From contig CADCXA010000024.1 in the NCBI GenBank assembly GCA_902806565.1, positions 434,001-498,000 of the forward strand: a stretch of 64,000 bases of DNA. The letters run 5' to 3'. This document shows positions 38,229 through 47,900 of this stretch, in pieces. Both the position numbers and the translations under genes were made by a program. Under the pieces are notes generated by a model. The model was not told the origin of the DNA. It ran no database searches and saw only the letters and a program-made list of their open reading frames with translations. Source of the stretch: Hypoxylon rubiginosum. Its lineage: Eukaryota > Ascomycota > Sordariomycetes > Xylariales > Hypoxylaceae. The stretch's first letter is position 1, and each line of letters begins with the position of its first letter.

Positions 38229-38689
38229 ATGCCGACCGAAAGAGAGATGCAGATAGCGCCTATGGTGCCGGAGTCGGTGATGCACAACACCAAGGTACGC
38301 CTACCTACCTACCTACTTACCTCCTATTCACCTACAATCCATGCCGAATTAAATAACGATATCCCGCTTTCTAATACTAACATCTTCCGCGCGGCTAGGC
38401 CCTATCCAACCTGCAGACCCTAACCGCCTCCATCTTCGGCGCCGCCGCCGGCATCCTCGGCCTGGAATCCTACGGCGGATTCCTCTTCTACTTCGTCTTC
38501 ACCATCCTCACCACCGTCCTCTTCTACGCCATCCGCGTCGCCCCCACCTCGCTCAAGGCCGGCCAGAGCCTCTTCGACACGAGCAGATACTTCAGGACCC
38601 AGTACGAGTTCTGGACCGGCGGCCTGTTTAACGGACTCGCAGGGTACATATTGACGTGGACGTTATTCTACGGGCTGGTGAGAGCTTGA
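38229..38689 (+). CDS. EMC6: ER membrane protein complex subunit 6
   Basis: Two exons, 38229-38294 and 38399-38689, with a 104-bp intron (GTACGC donor, CTAATACTAAC branch region, GCTAG acceptor), 118 residues. EMC6 is a small multi-pass subunit of the ER membrane insertase EMC, which places tail-anchored and polytopic proteins. Recognisable blocks are PESVMHNTKALSNLQTLTAS, FGAAAGILGLES, a hydrophobic YGGFLFYFVFTILTTVLFY segment, SLFDTSRYFRTQYEFWTGG and the final GYILTWTLFYGLVRA helix. The length equals that of the family. The intron begins with CTAC tetranucleotide repeats (38,300-38,322). An upstream in-frame ATG (38,154) would add 25 residues but family members start as chosen here. The 3' end faces the GTPBP-type gene only 184 bp away, so transcripts may overlap. 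Confidence 0.93.
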
Positions 38690-38872
38690 TGATGGGGGAG
38701 GAGGGCCGAAACACATTTCCACGAGCATTGCATGGCGTTTGGTATAAGACTTAAGTGTGACGATTAGCCCAAGTTGGATGGCTGTAAAATCCTCGAAAAT
38801 AATATCAATTCGGACCGCTAAGCTTCGCTATTTTATATCTATACGTCAGAAGTTGACGGGTTGTTTCTCTAA

Positions 38873-41476
38873 TTACTCTCCGATTTCGATCACTTTGCCA
38901 ACGTAGCCCTCGAAGCCCGACTTATCTTTAGACCCCCCTTCGACAAGAACTATTTGAGACCCAAGCTCGATCCATTCTCTACTGTTCAAGAGCTCCAGCA
39001 AAACGTGGTACTCTGCGTGGTACTCGTCTAGGTCTGCTTCCGACTTGGTTCGTTCGAGCTCAATATGATCATTCATGCCGAAGACATCGTCATTATCTTC
39101 CGTTGAAATTTTCCGTGAATCCAGGTCGGACTTCTGACGAGTTATCCGCAGCACCCGAACAGTAGCACGGACCATTCCTACGTAAGCATTTATCAAGCTA
39201 TTCACAGTCAGTGACTTGACATCAGATGATTTGAAGCTGGCTGTCAAGCTAGAGGTCGCTTGAAGCGAGAGCCCCGTATCTACCATGTGTTGACTAGGCA
39301 CGGCAAGAACCTGACCCTTGCGGAGTCTGGGGCTCGATAGAGTCGCCTTCTCAGGTGTGTCGCTAGTATTTGATGTTTCACTGGGTTCATCAAAGACAAC
39401 TTGGATGGAGCCGGCCTGTCCTGCTTCGATGGTTTGTACTGGGAGTCTCAGGTCGCGAATATTTACGATAGTCGCCTGGAGCCATTCGCCTTCCATCTTA
39501 GAAGCTGATAGCGGGTAGCGGGAGCTAAGTCTCGCGAACTCTGCCGACGCAGGGTGAGGAATTGACAACCCATAGCCGGGTGAAGGATGGTCCTTCGGCA
39601 CGAGAGCGCCAGCATCCTCGTCATCCCCTGGGAAGGGTCCCAATACGACTCTGTCGCCGATAGACAGCCTTCCAAATCGTAGATAGCCGGTAACGACTGG
39701 TGCGCTTTCGTTCGTCCCAGAGGTTGCGGTAGTCTGAGCGCGGCTGAGTAGCATTTCGAAGACTTCGTCAATATGAAAGAGAGCGTCTGGCTGCTCTGGA
39801 TTCAGGGCAAGTGGCACAAAGTCCCGCGCGGTTGGCGGAGGTGGAACTGGTAAGCTTCGTAACAAAGCGTGAGTTAACCCGATTCCAATACCTTTGACGG
39901 CGCTTGTGAGGATGATCGGAATGACAGACAGCGGGTCACCAGATTCGGAAATAGGCTTAATGACATCGTCCTTAACTTTTCGCAGGTCCGTTTCGGGTAC
40001 TTCTACGAGGCCCTCCTCGTCGCGTGCAGTAGATGTCAGCAGTTTTGGTATCCTCCCCGCAGCTTTGATTTTAGTAAAGACAATGTTTAGTTTGTCTTTT
40101 AGCGACATGCGCTGCGCCAGTTCAGACTTGGTGATAAGGATAGAAAGAGGGATTGAAAGCTTCAGACATAGATCAAGGTGAGCCAGTGCCATGTCTAAAG
40201 AAGTTATTCCAACCCCCATGGCTCCATCTGCACCGGACAGCGAATGGGTACCGGGAACAGGGGGGCCGTCTTCATTCGCAGGAATACACAGCACCGTCCA
40301 GTGAGGAGCCCATCCAATTAGAGCTCGAAGGGTAGTTCGCTGATACCGAGGGTGTCCGGCAGAGTCTAACAGGAAGACCAACCGGCCATTTTCTGACATG
40401 ACACGATCATGTATATCGGGCCACTCGTTGATGTTATCGACGTTGTAGTTGAATATCTTCCGAGCGTCATAACCGATGAGTTCCTGAGCGATGGAGCTGG
40501 TTCGCCCGGAAGCAACCTCATGGCGGTGCCTCAACAGATTAATCCTACTACTTCCTCTTCCATTATCTAACGTACCGTTGGAAAGAGTGCCTAGTAGTGT
40601 TGTCTTACCAGACGTTGTTGGACCGATGAGCGAAACACGGAGCTGATCAGTGATTGAGGCATTTCTCTTCGGGGCAGAATTCCGCTGACCTTTCTGTTGG
40701 CCATCCCCGCTACTCTGCACATTCAGTACTGGCATAATGAGGGCCTCTGCCACCCACAGGTCTTCGATTCGGACCTCGTCTGATCTCGACGTGCCCTCGG
40801 ACCACTCACAGCTCCCAACAGCCTTCATACGCTGCACCTCAACCTTACAGCCAAGGCTAGCGGCCATAACCTTGAGGGTTGTCATGCTCTCGTCCATCTC
40901 ATCCTTTGTCAAACCCACGAACGTCCCATCGTCAGCTACGCCAATTTCATATAGCGCGCCGTTAGATTCCTCGAGGCCTGGGAGCAATTTCCCCGGTTTC
41001 TCTAGAATCGCGAGATCCGCAATATTCTCGGGCAGTTTGGGGATTACGAGGTCACGACTTGAGGTAGAATGGTGTGGTGATGACTGTTGCAGCCTCCAGA
41101 GGAGCTGGGTAGTTAAATGGTGAAGACGATTCTGTCTGGATTGGTTCGACGAGGCCAGTGGTACAGTAGCATGCCTAGGCTGTTTTGCTTCTCGCATCGG
41201 CCTAGACTGCTGAGACCCCGAGACTCTCAACGTGGTACTCATTGTGTTGTACGTTCTCCGGGGCCGCAACAAAAGATGTAATTTGTATTCTATCGGGCCA
41301 TCTTGCGGCTCTGCTTCAAGCCTCTCCAAGTGGGAATCAGAGAGCTGCTCCGACTCAACAATAGCGCCTGTAGTGGCAGAACGCTCAGCCTGGGGTCTCT
41401 TTCCTGAATCCTGGCCGGATTGCCAGGGTGAGTTCACCCTGGGAGGGTCATGATCAAAAGTGAATATGGAAGCCAT
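38873..41476 (-). CDS. GTPBP1/GTPBP2-type translational GTPase
   Basis: Single long exon. The first ATG in the frame is at 41,476 (MASIFTFDHDPP), giving 867 residues; the frame extends 8 codons further upstream without an ATG. The GTPase module starts near residue 283: P-loop GPTTSGKT (285-292), the LDNGRGSSR and RHRHEVASGRTSSI switch region typical of the GTPBP1 branch of EF-Tu-like GTPases, G3 DSAGH (371-375) and a G4-like ITKSE (TKSE at 449-452). Beta-barrel elongation-factor-like domains II and III follow (for example VTGYLRFGRLSIGDRVVLGPF). The N-terminal 250 residues are poorly conserved. GTPBP1 proteins bind tRNA and act in translation elongation or ribosome rescue and mRNA turnover in animals; the role in fungi is little known. 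The G4 motif ends in Glu rather than Asp. Divergent from SEC9. Confidence 0.85.
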   Translation of the reverse strand: MASIFTFDHDPPRVNSPWQSGQDSGKRPQAERSATTGAIVESEQLSDSHLERLEAEPQDGPIEYKLHLLLRPRRTYNTMSTTLRVSGSQQSRPMREAKQPRHATVPLASSNQSRQNRLHHLTTQLLWRLQQSSPHHSTSSRDLVIPKLPENIADLAILEKPGKLLPGLEESNGALYEIGVADDGTFVGLTKDEMDESMTTLKVMAASLGCKVEVQRMKAVGSCEWSEGTSRSDEVRIEDLWVAEALIMPVLNVQSSGDGQQKGQRNSAPKRNASITDQLRVSLIGPTTSGKTTLLGTLSNGTLDNGRGSSRINLLRHRHEVASGRTSSIAQELIGYDARKIFNYNVDNINEWPDIHDRVMSENGRLVFLLDSAGHPRYQRTTLRALIGWAPHWTVLCIPANEDGPPVPGTHSLSGADGAMGVGITSLDMALAHLDLCLKLSIPLSILITKSELAQRMSLKDKLNIVFTKIKAAGRIPKLLTSTARDEEGLVEVPETDLRKVKDDVIKPISESGDPLSVIPIILTSAVKGIGIGLTHALLRSLPVPPPPTARDFVPLALNPEQPDALFHIDEVFEMLLSRAQTTATSGTNESAPVVTGYLRFGRLSIGDRVVLGPFPGDDEDAGALVPKDHPSPGYGLSIPHPASAEFARLSSRYPLSASKMEGEWLQATIVNIRDLRLPVQTIEAGQAGSIQVVFDEPSETSNTSDTPEKATLSSPRLRKGQVLAVPSQHMVDTGLSLQATSSLTASFKSSDVKSLTVNSLINAYVGMVRATVRVLRITRQKSDLDSRKISTEDNDDVFGMNDHIELERTKSEADLDEYHAEYHVLLELLNSREWIELGSQIVLVEGGSKDKSGFEGYVGKVIEIGE

Positions 41477-42742
41477 TTTCAAGCTGCGGTCACTCGACAA
41501 CTTGTGTACGCTGCTAAATTGGTGCTTTCGGAGCTAACTGAGCAAATGAGTCGGCTACTACTCATATCCTGACAAATTGTTCCTTCTCGGGAAAATTGTA
41601 GTCGTCTTTCTTCAAGTACGGAGGCAGGCCTTTACGATTTGACTGGTTCTCGAAGGATGTTCCGTATAGGTTCTATTGCATGGTCTTGCGCTATTCGGTG
41701 TGTATAGAGTAAAGTTAGGTGTATTTGTGGTATCATCTTCGATAGGTAGGAGCTAAAGAGCTCAAAAACGTGTCAATAGTGAGCTTCGATATGTCTCTGA
41801 GGGGTAACTAGTCTTAGTGCGACCAGAAGGTAGCCATCGTGGATAACAAGCAAATGTTCGGCAGATATATCATATACGTAGAGGGGCGATGAAGTGTTGA
41901 AGTGGTGAGATAGCAGTAGAGTTTTGGTGAGGTGGTGGGTGGTGTGGTTGTGATCGACTCATCGTACGGATTATGCACTAAAAGGCATCTATGTACATAT
42001 CAATTGTGTTGCCTCAAGCAGGAACGGAGATCTCTTATCAAGTTCCGAACCCATCTACGAGTATTTCTGGGGAGCCCCTATATATGTCGTTGCTAAATTC
42101 CAGATCAGCTAAACCAGTGTAAGCTATTTCATGATTCCACCGTCACAAATAAAAATGTATATCTATTCTCTTTACTCTTTATGATAGTGACTTGCCTCAA
42201 GTAGCTTGAGAATAGCAGAGGTACACATGTTTGTAAGATCGGATGCTGACGACAGAAACACAAGGCAGTGCAGCAAATGTATCGTATTGTAGAGGTGAGT
42301 GTTGCCACCGCGGTGGCAGAGTCACCTAGGAGGTACCTAATTGTACAATACAGCATCTTGGCTGCCTGGGCTACACTACCAGTTAGCGGCTTTACCGCCC
42401 CTCGTGGCCCCTGACCGCCTACCTCCCGACCGTAACCTTTTTATAGGTGCTCTAGTTCCCCACCTTGCCCGCTAGGTTAAAATGCTGCGGTCTGCAACTG
42501 ACGAATCGTTTTAAATTCAGAGCTGATATAACCTCCTAAGTCCTGAAGCCCCGCCTCGGTCCCTTACTCCCCTCCTTTTTTACGAAACGTAACCTAAGAC
42601 GTCCCGTGTCTACAGTCCCATAATTCACCTTTACCACCTTTTATAATTGTTGTCGTATTCGTTCCCTCTCTTCTTTCAATTTGTTCACTTAGTCAATTGA
42701 CCTTTCAACCTTTTCAATACGCACACACAGAGATACGATACA
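41477..42742. other. Divergent promoter region, GTPBP-type gene / SEC9
   Basis: About 1.27 kb. Holds a 16-bp palindrome with adjacent GTGGCAGAG-type inverted repeat and a TAGGTACCTA-type motif (42,303-42,340, annotated separately), and pyrimidine-rich 5' UTR-like sequence from about 42,640 to the SEC9 ATG. No gene found. Confidence 0.6.
42303..42339. promoter_or_regulatory. Palindrome and GGTACCT element upstream of SEC9
   Basis: TGCCACCGCGGTGGCA (42,303-42,318) is a perfect 16-bp palindrome. It overlaps the inverted repeat GGTGGCAGAGTCACC (42,312-42,326), which is followed directly by TAGGAGGTACCTA (42,327-42,339). A similar pairing of elements occurs upstream of the DHR2-type gene. Binding factor unknown. 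Confidence 0.4.
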
Positions 42743-44180
42743 ATGAAGAAATTCGGCTTCGGCAAGAAGCAGTCCGACGGAGGTGACGATGCGAACCGTT
42801 CGGCACTTTTTGGCAAGAAGGGTTCGCCAGGCCCGGCACCCGACAACCCATACGCCCAATCGCAACCTGCTAACGACCCGTATATGAACGACACGAATAA
42901 ATATGCTCATATGACACCCTACCAGAAAGCCCGCACCACTGTTCAAGAAGACCGACCTGTCGGCCTCCCGAGTGGACCTGGTCCCCGAAGCGGCTATGGT
43001 GGCCCTGCTCTAGCCCGAAATCCCAGCTCTACCTCCTCTGCGACTACTCTACCTCCATATTCGAACGCGAACCCGACCGCGAACCAGCAACCGTCTAGCG
43101 GCTACAGCAATGACCGATACGGTACATCTTCCGGCTATGGCACCAGTAAATACACCTCGAACTCCTACGGTGGCGGCTCAAACACCGGTGGTGGTCGTTC
43201 TGGTGGTTACGGCGGACTTGGTCGAGTCGATAGTAACAGTACAGATGCCAACCGAGATGCGCTATTCTCTGGCGTTCAAGAACGAAACGCTCAGAAACAG
43301 CAAGACCAGCCAGATTCCTATGGGGCATCTGGAGTATCCGGCGCCGACCCGGGCGCTAGCAAATATGGTGGCTACGGAGAACAACGCGAGCTGACGGCGG
43401 AAGAGAAGGACTATGAAGAGTATAAGAACATCAAGCAGGAGATCCGAGATACCACCAAAGCTAGTGTTCAGTCTACCGAGAATTCCATGAGGGCTCTCAA
43501 CCAAAGTTTAGAGCTCAGTACACAGACTTACGCGCGACTGGGTGGTCAGAATGAGCGTCTACATGAGACGGAGCAGACTCTCGACAGAGGAGTCGAGAAC
43601 CAGCGATACGGTGACGCTCAGACAAAGAAACTGAAGACACTGAACCGAAGTATGTTCGCAGTCCATGTCAAGAACCCCTTCACGGAAAAGCGGAAGACGG
43701 CCGAGGAGGAAGCCAAAATCTTATCTCAGAGTCAGTATGATCGTGAGGTTCGCGATTCTACTCGGAGAGACAGGTATGCCCAGAACGCGCGCATGGAGTC
43801 TGCATTCCGAGACATGAATTTGGACGATCAGACTTCATCGTTCTCGAAGCCCAACCGAAATGACAGAAACAAATACACGCTCGAGGATGATTCTGATGAA
43901 GAGGGCGCAAATGATCTCAACAATGACAACGACCAGATTGACAACAATCTGCACATGATGCACGGAGGTGTTGTCAAGTTGAATCGCATTGCCAAGGCTA
44001 TGGGCGACGAGCTTGATCACGGTAACGGGCTGATCGACAGAATTGGTTCTAAGGTTTGTAGACTCTTTAACATCTTACGTTCTCCCAAGTATGGAACTAA
44101 TTGCAATGTAGACCGAATCACTGGACGACCGGCTGAAGTTAACGACGAGGACGCTAAAGAAAATGAACGGCGAGGTATGA
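42743..44180 (+). CDS. SEC9: Sec9/SNAP-25-type Qbc SNARE
   Basis: Plasma-membrane t-SNARE for secretory vesicle fusion. Exon 1 42743-44053, 58-bp intron (GTTTGT...ATGTAG), exon 2 44112-44180, giving 459 residues. The N-terminal 210 residues are Gly/Tyr/Ser/Asn-rich and disordered. The Qb SNARE helix spans about 232-300 with zero-layer Gln269 (GGQNERL). An NPF motif (311-313) follows in the linker, and the Qc helix spans about 395-455. The intron interrupts the Qc helix, and splicing restores TESLDDRLKLTTRTLKKM. Aligned without gaps to the SNAP-25 C-terminal helix, the zero-layer Gln is replaced by Gly427 (DHGNGLIDRI). No Cys cluster or transmembrane segment is present, as in yeast Sec9. If the intron is retained the frame stays open to 44,272 with an unrelated tail. 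Confidence 0.93.
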
Positions 44181-44738
44181 TAGTATCCTCAACTTCCATG
44201 CCTAAGGGGTTCCTTGAATATGGACTTCCTTTACTTGGTTTAAGGCTATCTTCACAGTCGAAATTGAAATAGCCTCTTACCCGGTATTTCGCGTTCTGAA
44301 GAGCATCGCATGTTGCGTGGGTTGGGTGAACATGAAGGCATGTTCCTAGGTTCCTGGAGAACAAACGTATAGACACTTCTTAATACGACAGCAAAATCCG
44401 CTGTATCCTGTACCTTGCATGCGTAGAATAATGGCAATGACATTTCCGCACCTCTTGCAGTTTCAGATAAGCGTGAAGATCTCATCAGGAATGTGTCTAC
44501 AGCACTAATAACCTCATTAAATCACGTTGTGGACTTTTATGCAAGACTAGAAGTTCGTAAATTCCGGGGTACGTTCTCAACGCTAGATGTGATGATATTC
44601 GCAGGTGGTAAAAATCGTACAGTGTTTTTAGTTTATTCTCTACTTATACATACTGTGCTGCTTAGAACGTAGCCGCTGAAGAGAAGCATCGTCCATTACG
44701 GCAGTTGGTATCTCTCTCAAGAATATTCACACCACATC
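44181..44738. other. Intergenic region SEC9 / SDHAF3
   Basis: About 560 bp holding the SEC9 3' UTR and the SDHAF3 promoter. Nothing else recognised. Confidence 0.6.
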
Positions 44739-45242
44739 ATGAAACCTTCACAGAGATTGTTAGCCACTGCAGCAGCGGCAGCAGGAAATGGGCTCAAGCC
44801 GGCACCGATGGCCTTGCTGCCACCGATTCCCCTCTACCGACGCTTATTCAGAGCTCATCGAAAACATTTACCACACGAAATGCGGCTACTAGGCGATGAA
44901 TACATCAAAGCTGAGTTTCGCGCCCATAGAAACGTCGAGAACCCAGCACACTTGGTACACTCGACAGAACCGTCCTGATTAATAGCAAGGCTGAATACTG
45001 ATACATCGCTCAGATCGGATTCCTTACGGAATGGCAGCTCTACGCTCAGCAGATCGAGGGCGATTCGTGGGTTGGCGAGAAGCTGGACCCCGAGAAAATC
45101 GCCAAGATGAGTGGTCCGTCTACCTCTGGCCTATATGAGCATACAATTCATTGACTATCATCCTACAGACCAGCAAATGGGACAGCTATATGAGCTCATG
45201 CAGGCCATCCGTAAGAAGGACGAAGAAAGCAGCGAGGAATGA
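44739..45242 (+). CDS. SDH7: Succinate dehydrogenase assembly factor 3 (LYR family)
   Basis: Three exons, 44739-44954, 45014-45113 and 45169-45242, total 390 nt, 129 residues. It is the SDHAF3/Acn9/Sdh7 family of mitochondrial matrix LYR-motif proteins that help mature the iron-sulphur subunit of complex II. The N-terminus (MKPSQRLLATAAAAAGNGLK) is a plausible mitochondrial targeting sequence. The LYR tripeptide is at residues 32-34 in PLYRRLFRAHRKHLP, followed by MRLLGDEYIKAEFRAHR and, across the first intron, NPAHL-IGFLTEWQLYAQQIEGD. Intron lengths are 59 and 55 bp, with CTCAG and CTACAG acceptors. The final exon encodes DQQMGQLYELMQAIRKKDEESSEE. It lies in tandem between SEC9 and the helicase gene. 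Confidence 0.93.
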
Positions 45243-45611
45243 GGTTCTCACCACCTCCTTATTTGACACAACACATCGTTCATTGTACATATATGAAAGA
45301 AGTTCAAGGTACTAACTCGGTCGATTCTCATAATAATTGACTGCATATAAATCATTTTAGAATTACATAGTAACTCATTCACAGTAGACGGATGATGCAT
45401 TCCGTATCATCAAGCGTCCTTCTGACACAGTGCTTGTTAGTAGGTACCTAGGTACCTATCATTAGTCAAGTGCTAGCAGTCACGTGGCAGAGCCACCGTA
45501 TGTAGCATCATAGCACAGTAGCACAGTGTAAGGTCTTTTTTTTATCTCAACTTTCTTCTGTTCAGCTTATACGCAAAAATCGGCTCTTCGATTTCAACCA
45601 CGACTTCTAAA
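45243..45611. promoter_or_regulatory. Promoter of the DHR2-type helicase with TAGGTACCTA palindrome
   Basis: The 369-bp interval contains TAGGTACCTAGGTACCTA (45,441-45,458), an 18-bp perfect palindrome about 155 bp before the ATG. It is followed by the inverted repeat GTGGCAGAGCCAC (45,484-45,496) with a CACGTG-like overlap (CACGTGGC). The same two element types occur together upstream of SEC9. The regulatory role is inferred from position and symmetry. Confidence 0.4.
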
Positions 45612-47900
45612 ATGGCCCAAGACGAGCATAGACCCAAAAGGCGCAAAACCAAGGCAGAAAATGATACTTCTATAGTAAAAATCGGAAACAAGACAATATC
45701 TTTGAGTGCCTATCTTCAGCCTCAGAAGAAACCCTTGGAGCAACCGCCAGCAGATCAGCAGTATACTACAGTGGAAACCCAGCCTGAGTCCAAGATAGAG
45801 TCCGAGCCACCAAAGAAATCAGAATCAGACACTCGCAAGAAGAATGCGCCCAAACAACACATAAGCAGTGGAGATCCATCATTATTGAAATCTCGTAAAG
45901 CATTACCAATATGGACTCACCAAAACGAAATCAAGGCCAGTTTGCGAGATGACAACGATGTGCTACTCATCGTCGGTGAGACCGGTTCCGGTAAAAGTAC
46001 CCAGGTCCCTCAATTCCTTATTGACGAACCATGGTGTCGCAAGAAGAAGGTTCGGGTGCAGTCAGATACGGTGAACGTAGGCGGAATGATTGCCATTACT
46101 CAACCGCGACGAGTTGCGGCGACGACCCTAGCCAGTAGAGTTTCTCGTGAAATAGGAACTCCTCTAGGGACATCGCGCGAGGGACTTGTTGGGTACTCGG
46201 TTCGATTCGAGCACAATATACCTAAGGGAACCAAGATCAAGTTTCTCACGGAAGGTATGCTCCTCCAGGAACTCTTACGAGACCCGAATCTACGTCAGTA
46301 TAGCGCCGTTATCGTCGACGAAATACATGAGAGAAGTGTTGATGTCGACCTAATCGCCGGATTTCTGAAGCAGATCTTGTTGGGCGATAAGGCTGGACGG
46401 GGAGGTATACCTTTGAAGGTCGTGATCATGAGCGCGACAGCAGATGTGGAGAAAATTCAAGGCTTCTTCAACCCGGAAAACCTGACCTCTTCCGTCCAAC
46501 TACTCCGGATAAAGGGAAGACAATACCCTGTGGATATCAAACACACGACCAAGCCTGTCTCGGATATCCAAGAGGCGCTCCTCAAGCGAATTTTCGATAT
46601 TCATATGCATGAACCGTTACCAGGCGATATCTTGGCTTTTCTCACTGGCCAAGAAGAAATCGAGGCTGCTCAGCGTCTGATCGAAGAGTACAGCGCGACG
46701 TTAGCTTCTGATGTACCGAAACTACTAGTCTGTCCTCTATACGGCCAGCTATCAATCCAAGCGCAACAGGATGCGTTTCAGCCCGCCAAAAAGGGCTTCA
46801 CGCGAAAAGTAGTCTTGGCAACAAATATTGCCGAAACGTCCGTCACCGTCCCGGGTGTCCGCTACGTGATCGACTGCGGAAAAGCCAAAGTCAAGCAGTT
46901 CCGGTCGCAGCTAGGCATGGAGTCGTTGTTAGCCAAGGCAATCTCCAAGTCATCGGCGATCCAGCGGACCGGACGAGCTGGGCGCGAAGGGCCAGGGAAA
47001 TGCTACAGGCTTTATACGTCGGAGACGTACGACTCGCTCAGGGATGCTGATCTACCGGAAATCCTACGCAACGACGTCTTAGGCGCCGTGCTAACGATGA
47101 AGGCGCGAGGTATCAATAATGTTCTCTCCTTTCCTCTGATGGATTTTCCCGATCTCGAATCGGTAGAAAAGGCTTTAATACAGCTTCACTTTCTGGGAGC
47201 GCTGGCAGACGATGGCAGCATCACGGAGACTGGGAAGAAACTAGCCCTCTTTCCAGTCTCCGCCCCGTACGGCAGAGTGCTCCTCGCAGCGAGCGAGCCC
47301 CAGTACGACTGCCTTCTCGAAGTCATCGACATCATCGCCTGCATCACGGCAGGCGAGAACATATTCTACCAGCTCCAGTCGGAGGAGGCGAGGGAAGAGG
47401 TCGAGGAGTACCGCAAGGAGCTGTACCGCCGGGAGGGGGACATCCTCACGTACCTCACCACGATGCAGCGGTACGCGGCGGAGAACGCGGACCGGACCGG
47501 GTGGTGCCGGAAGCGGAAGGTCAACACCCGGACCATGAAGCAGGCCCTCAACATCCGGAAGCAGCTCCGGGGCATCTGCCTCAAGGAGAAGATGCTCGCG
47601 GAACCGCCGCCGCCGGACCCCCAACCTTTCGTGCCCATGTCCCCCGAGGGGGCGGCGCAATTGCTGCGGTGCTTCCTGCGGGGTTTCGGCACCAGGTGCG
47701 CGCTCCTCGCTCCGGACTCGAGCTACGTCACGGTCCAGGGGAAGCACGTCGTCGCCGTCCACCCGTCTAGCGCGCTGCACGGGCGCAAGAGGGAGTCCAT
47801 CATGTTCCTCGAGCACGTCTTCACGCAGCGGAGCTACGTCAAGAAGGTTAGCGCAGTGCAGGCGGACTGGATCGTCGAGGTCATGGAAGGAAGAGGCTGA
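45612..47900 (+). CDS. DHR2: DEAH-box RNA helicase, Dhr2/DHX type
   Basis: Single exon, 762 residues. The N-terminus carries a basic KRRKTK stretch, likely a nuclear signal. Helicase motifs in order: I GETGSGKST (122-130), Ia TQPRRVAA (163-170), II DEIH (236-239), III SAT (274-276), V TNIAETS (404-410) and VI QRTGRAGREG (451-460), followed by the winged-helix/ratchet (HA2) region and an OB-fold C-terminus with VHPSSALHGR. Length, short N-terminal extension and overall order fit yeast Dhr2, a nucleolar DEAH helicase of 18S rRNA processing; a spliceosomal DEAH protein would be longer with an extended N-terminus. GC content and codon choice shift sharply at about 47,240: the last 660 bp are far more GC-rich than the first 1.6 kb. 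The 3' end faces the monooxygenase gene. Confidence 0.9.
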   Translation: MAQDEHRPKRRKTKAENDTSIVKIGNKTISLSAYLQPQKKPLEQPPADQQYTTVETQPESKIESEPPKKSESDTRKKNAPKQHISSGDPSLLKSRKALPIWTHQNEIKASLRDDNDVLLIVGETGSGKSTQVPQFLIDEPWCRKKKVRVQSDTVNVGGMIAITQPRRVAATTLASRVSREIGTPLGTSREGLVGYSVRFEHNIPKGTKIKFLTEGMLLQELLRDPNLRQYSAVIVDEIHERSVDVDLIAGFLKQILLGDKAGRGGIPLKVVIMSATADVEKIQGFFNPENLTSSVQLLRIKGRQYPVDIKHTTKPVSDIQEALLKRIFDIHMHEPLPGDILAFLTGQEEIEAAQRLIEEYSATLASDVPKLLVCPLYGQLSIQAQQDAFQPAKKGFTRKVVLATNIAETSVTVPGVRYVIDCGKAKVKQFRSQLGMESLLAKAISKSSAIQRTGRAGREGPGKCYRLYTSETYDSLRDADLPEILRNDVLGAVLTMKARGINNVLSFPLMDFPDLESVEKALIQLHFLGALADDGSITETGKKLALFPVSAPYGRVLLAASEPQYDCLLEVIDIIACITAGENIFYQLQSEEAREEVEEYRKELYRREGDILTYLTTMQRYAAENADRTGWCRKRKVNTRTMKQALNIRKQLRGICLKEKMLAEPPPPDPQPFVPMSPEGAAQLLRCFLRGFGTRCALLAPDSSYVTVQGKHVVAVHPSSALHGRKRESIMFLEHVFTQRSYVKKVSAVQADWIVEVMEGRG

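Noticed and set aside
41477..41500. Upstream extension of the GTPBP-type frame
   Set aside because: The eight extra codons begin at TTG, not ATG; the first ATG at 41,476 starts a family-like N-terminus.
47241..47816. 191-codon minus-strand frame inside the DHR2 gene
   Set aside because: Antisense shadow created by the GC-rich 3' part; Arg/Pro/Leu-rich without domains.
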